A stretch of DNA of 13,570 nt from assembly GCA_963517805.1 (NCBI GenBank), contig CAUQHD010000030.1, positions 1 to 13,570 of the forward strand, given 5' to 3'. A model generated the notes under the pieces. The model worked only from the letters and a program-made list of their open reading frames with translations. It was not told the origin of the DNA and did not search any database. Shown here in pieces: positions 13,526 to 13,570 of the stretch. Each line of letters starts with the position of its first letter. Within the stretch, counting starts at the first letter, position 1. The translations under genes and the position numbers were made by a program. Origin of the DNA: JABCPE02 sp963517805 (GTDB lineage: Bacteria > Bacteroidota > Bacteroidia > Flavobacteriales > Weeksellaceae).

Positions 13526-13555
13526 TTGATAATAAATAACATATTTTATTATCAA
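13526..13555. repeat. Perfect 11-bp inverted repeat
   Basis: TTGATAATAAA (13526-13536) and its exact reverse complement (13545-13555) flank an 8-nt loop. There is no T tail on either strand, so it is not an obvious terminator. It could be a protein-binding site or part of a unit continuing past the window end. The rest of the window's tail, to 13570, is AT-rich with nothing recognisable. Confidence 0.6.
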
Positions 13556-13570
13556 ATTCATAATTATTTA

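Noticed and set aside
13384..13547. CRISPR array
   Set aside because: Units are directly adjacent at a 41-bp period with no unique spacers, and no cas gene is present.
1..13570. Mobile element or defence island
   Set aside because: No transposase, integrase, terminal repeats, restriction, toxin or phage-like gene is present; gene content is core metabolism, replication, division and RNA turnover.

Overview
The window looks like a chromosomal segment of a Bacteroidota bacterium of the class Flavobacteriia, most likely the Chryseobacterium/Weeksellaceae side. The evidence is the low-GC DNA, promoters of the Bacteroidota type (TTTG about 19 nt upstream of TAnnTTTG), near absence of Shine-Dalgarno sequences, a PorT/SprT gene beside a menaquinone methyltransferase gene, a zinc-less DnaG, and the zapA - 6S RNA - rny order. 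The genus is inference; no rRNA gene is present. Nothing looks like a phage, transposon or defence island. It is mostly housekeeping DNA.

Layout. Positions 46-3010 (+) carry dnaG (primase), a YciI-like protein and clpP. They end at a bidirectional terminator shared with uvrD/pcrA (-, 3038-5374). The 81-bp gap at 5375-5455 holds back-to-back promoters for uvrD and for ubiE-porT (+; quinone methylation, type IX secretion). A terminator fused to a new promoter then leads to a small coiled-coil gene translationally coupled to zapA, followed by a 160-nt 6S RNA and rny (RNase Y). A perfect palindrome at 9387-9410 separates rny from the convergent cysteine genes cysK and cysE (-). cysE is divergent from pepP (+), an aminopeptidase P. 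The last 250 bp hold a terminator, a 41-bp tandem repeat and a hairpin.

The most interesting element is the leader between cysE and cysK. Immediately after the cysE stop there is an exact consensus promoter (TTTG-19-TACATTTG). It would give a roughly 175-nt cysK leader encoding a 14-residue peptide, MCCKSQINSVFLMA, with two consecutive Cys codons at positions 2-3. Behind it lie three mutually exclusive pairings: a 1:2 hairpin, an 11-bp 2:3 antiterminator, and a 12-bp 3:4 terminator with a U-rich tail just before cysK. This is the architecture of a classical ribosome-stalling attenuator, here reading cysteine supply.

Together CysE makes O-acetylserine and CysK converts it to cysteine. CysE ends in Ile, as needed for docking into CysK, so the sequence suggests enzyme-complex control plus transcription attenuation. 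Other points worth attention are a DnaG with all four zinc ligands replaced, the conserved-looking coiled-coil partner of ZapA, and terminators whose tails merge with the next promoter.
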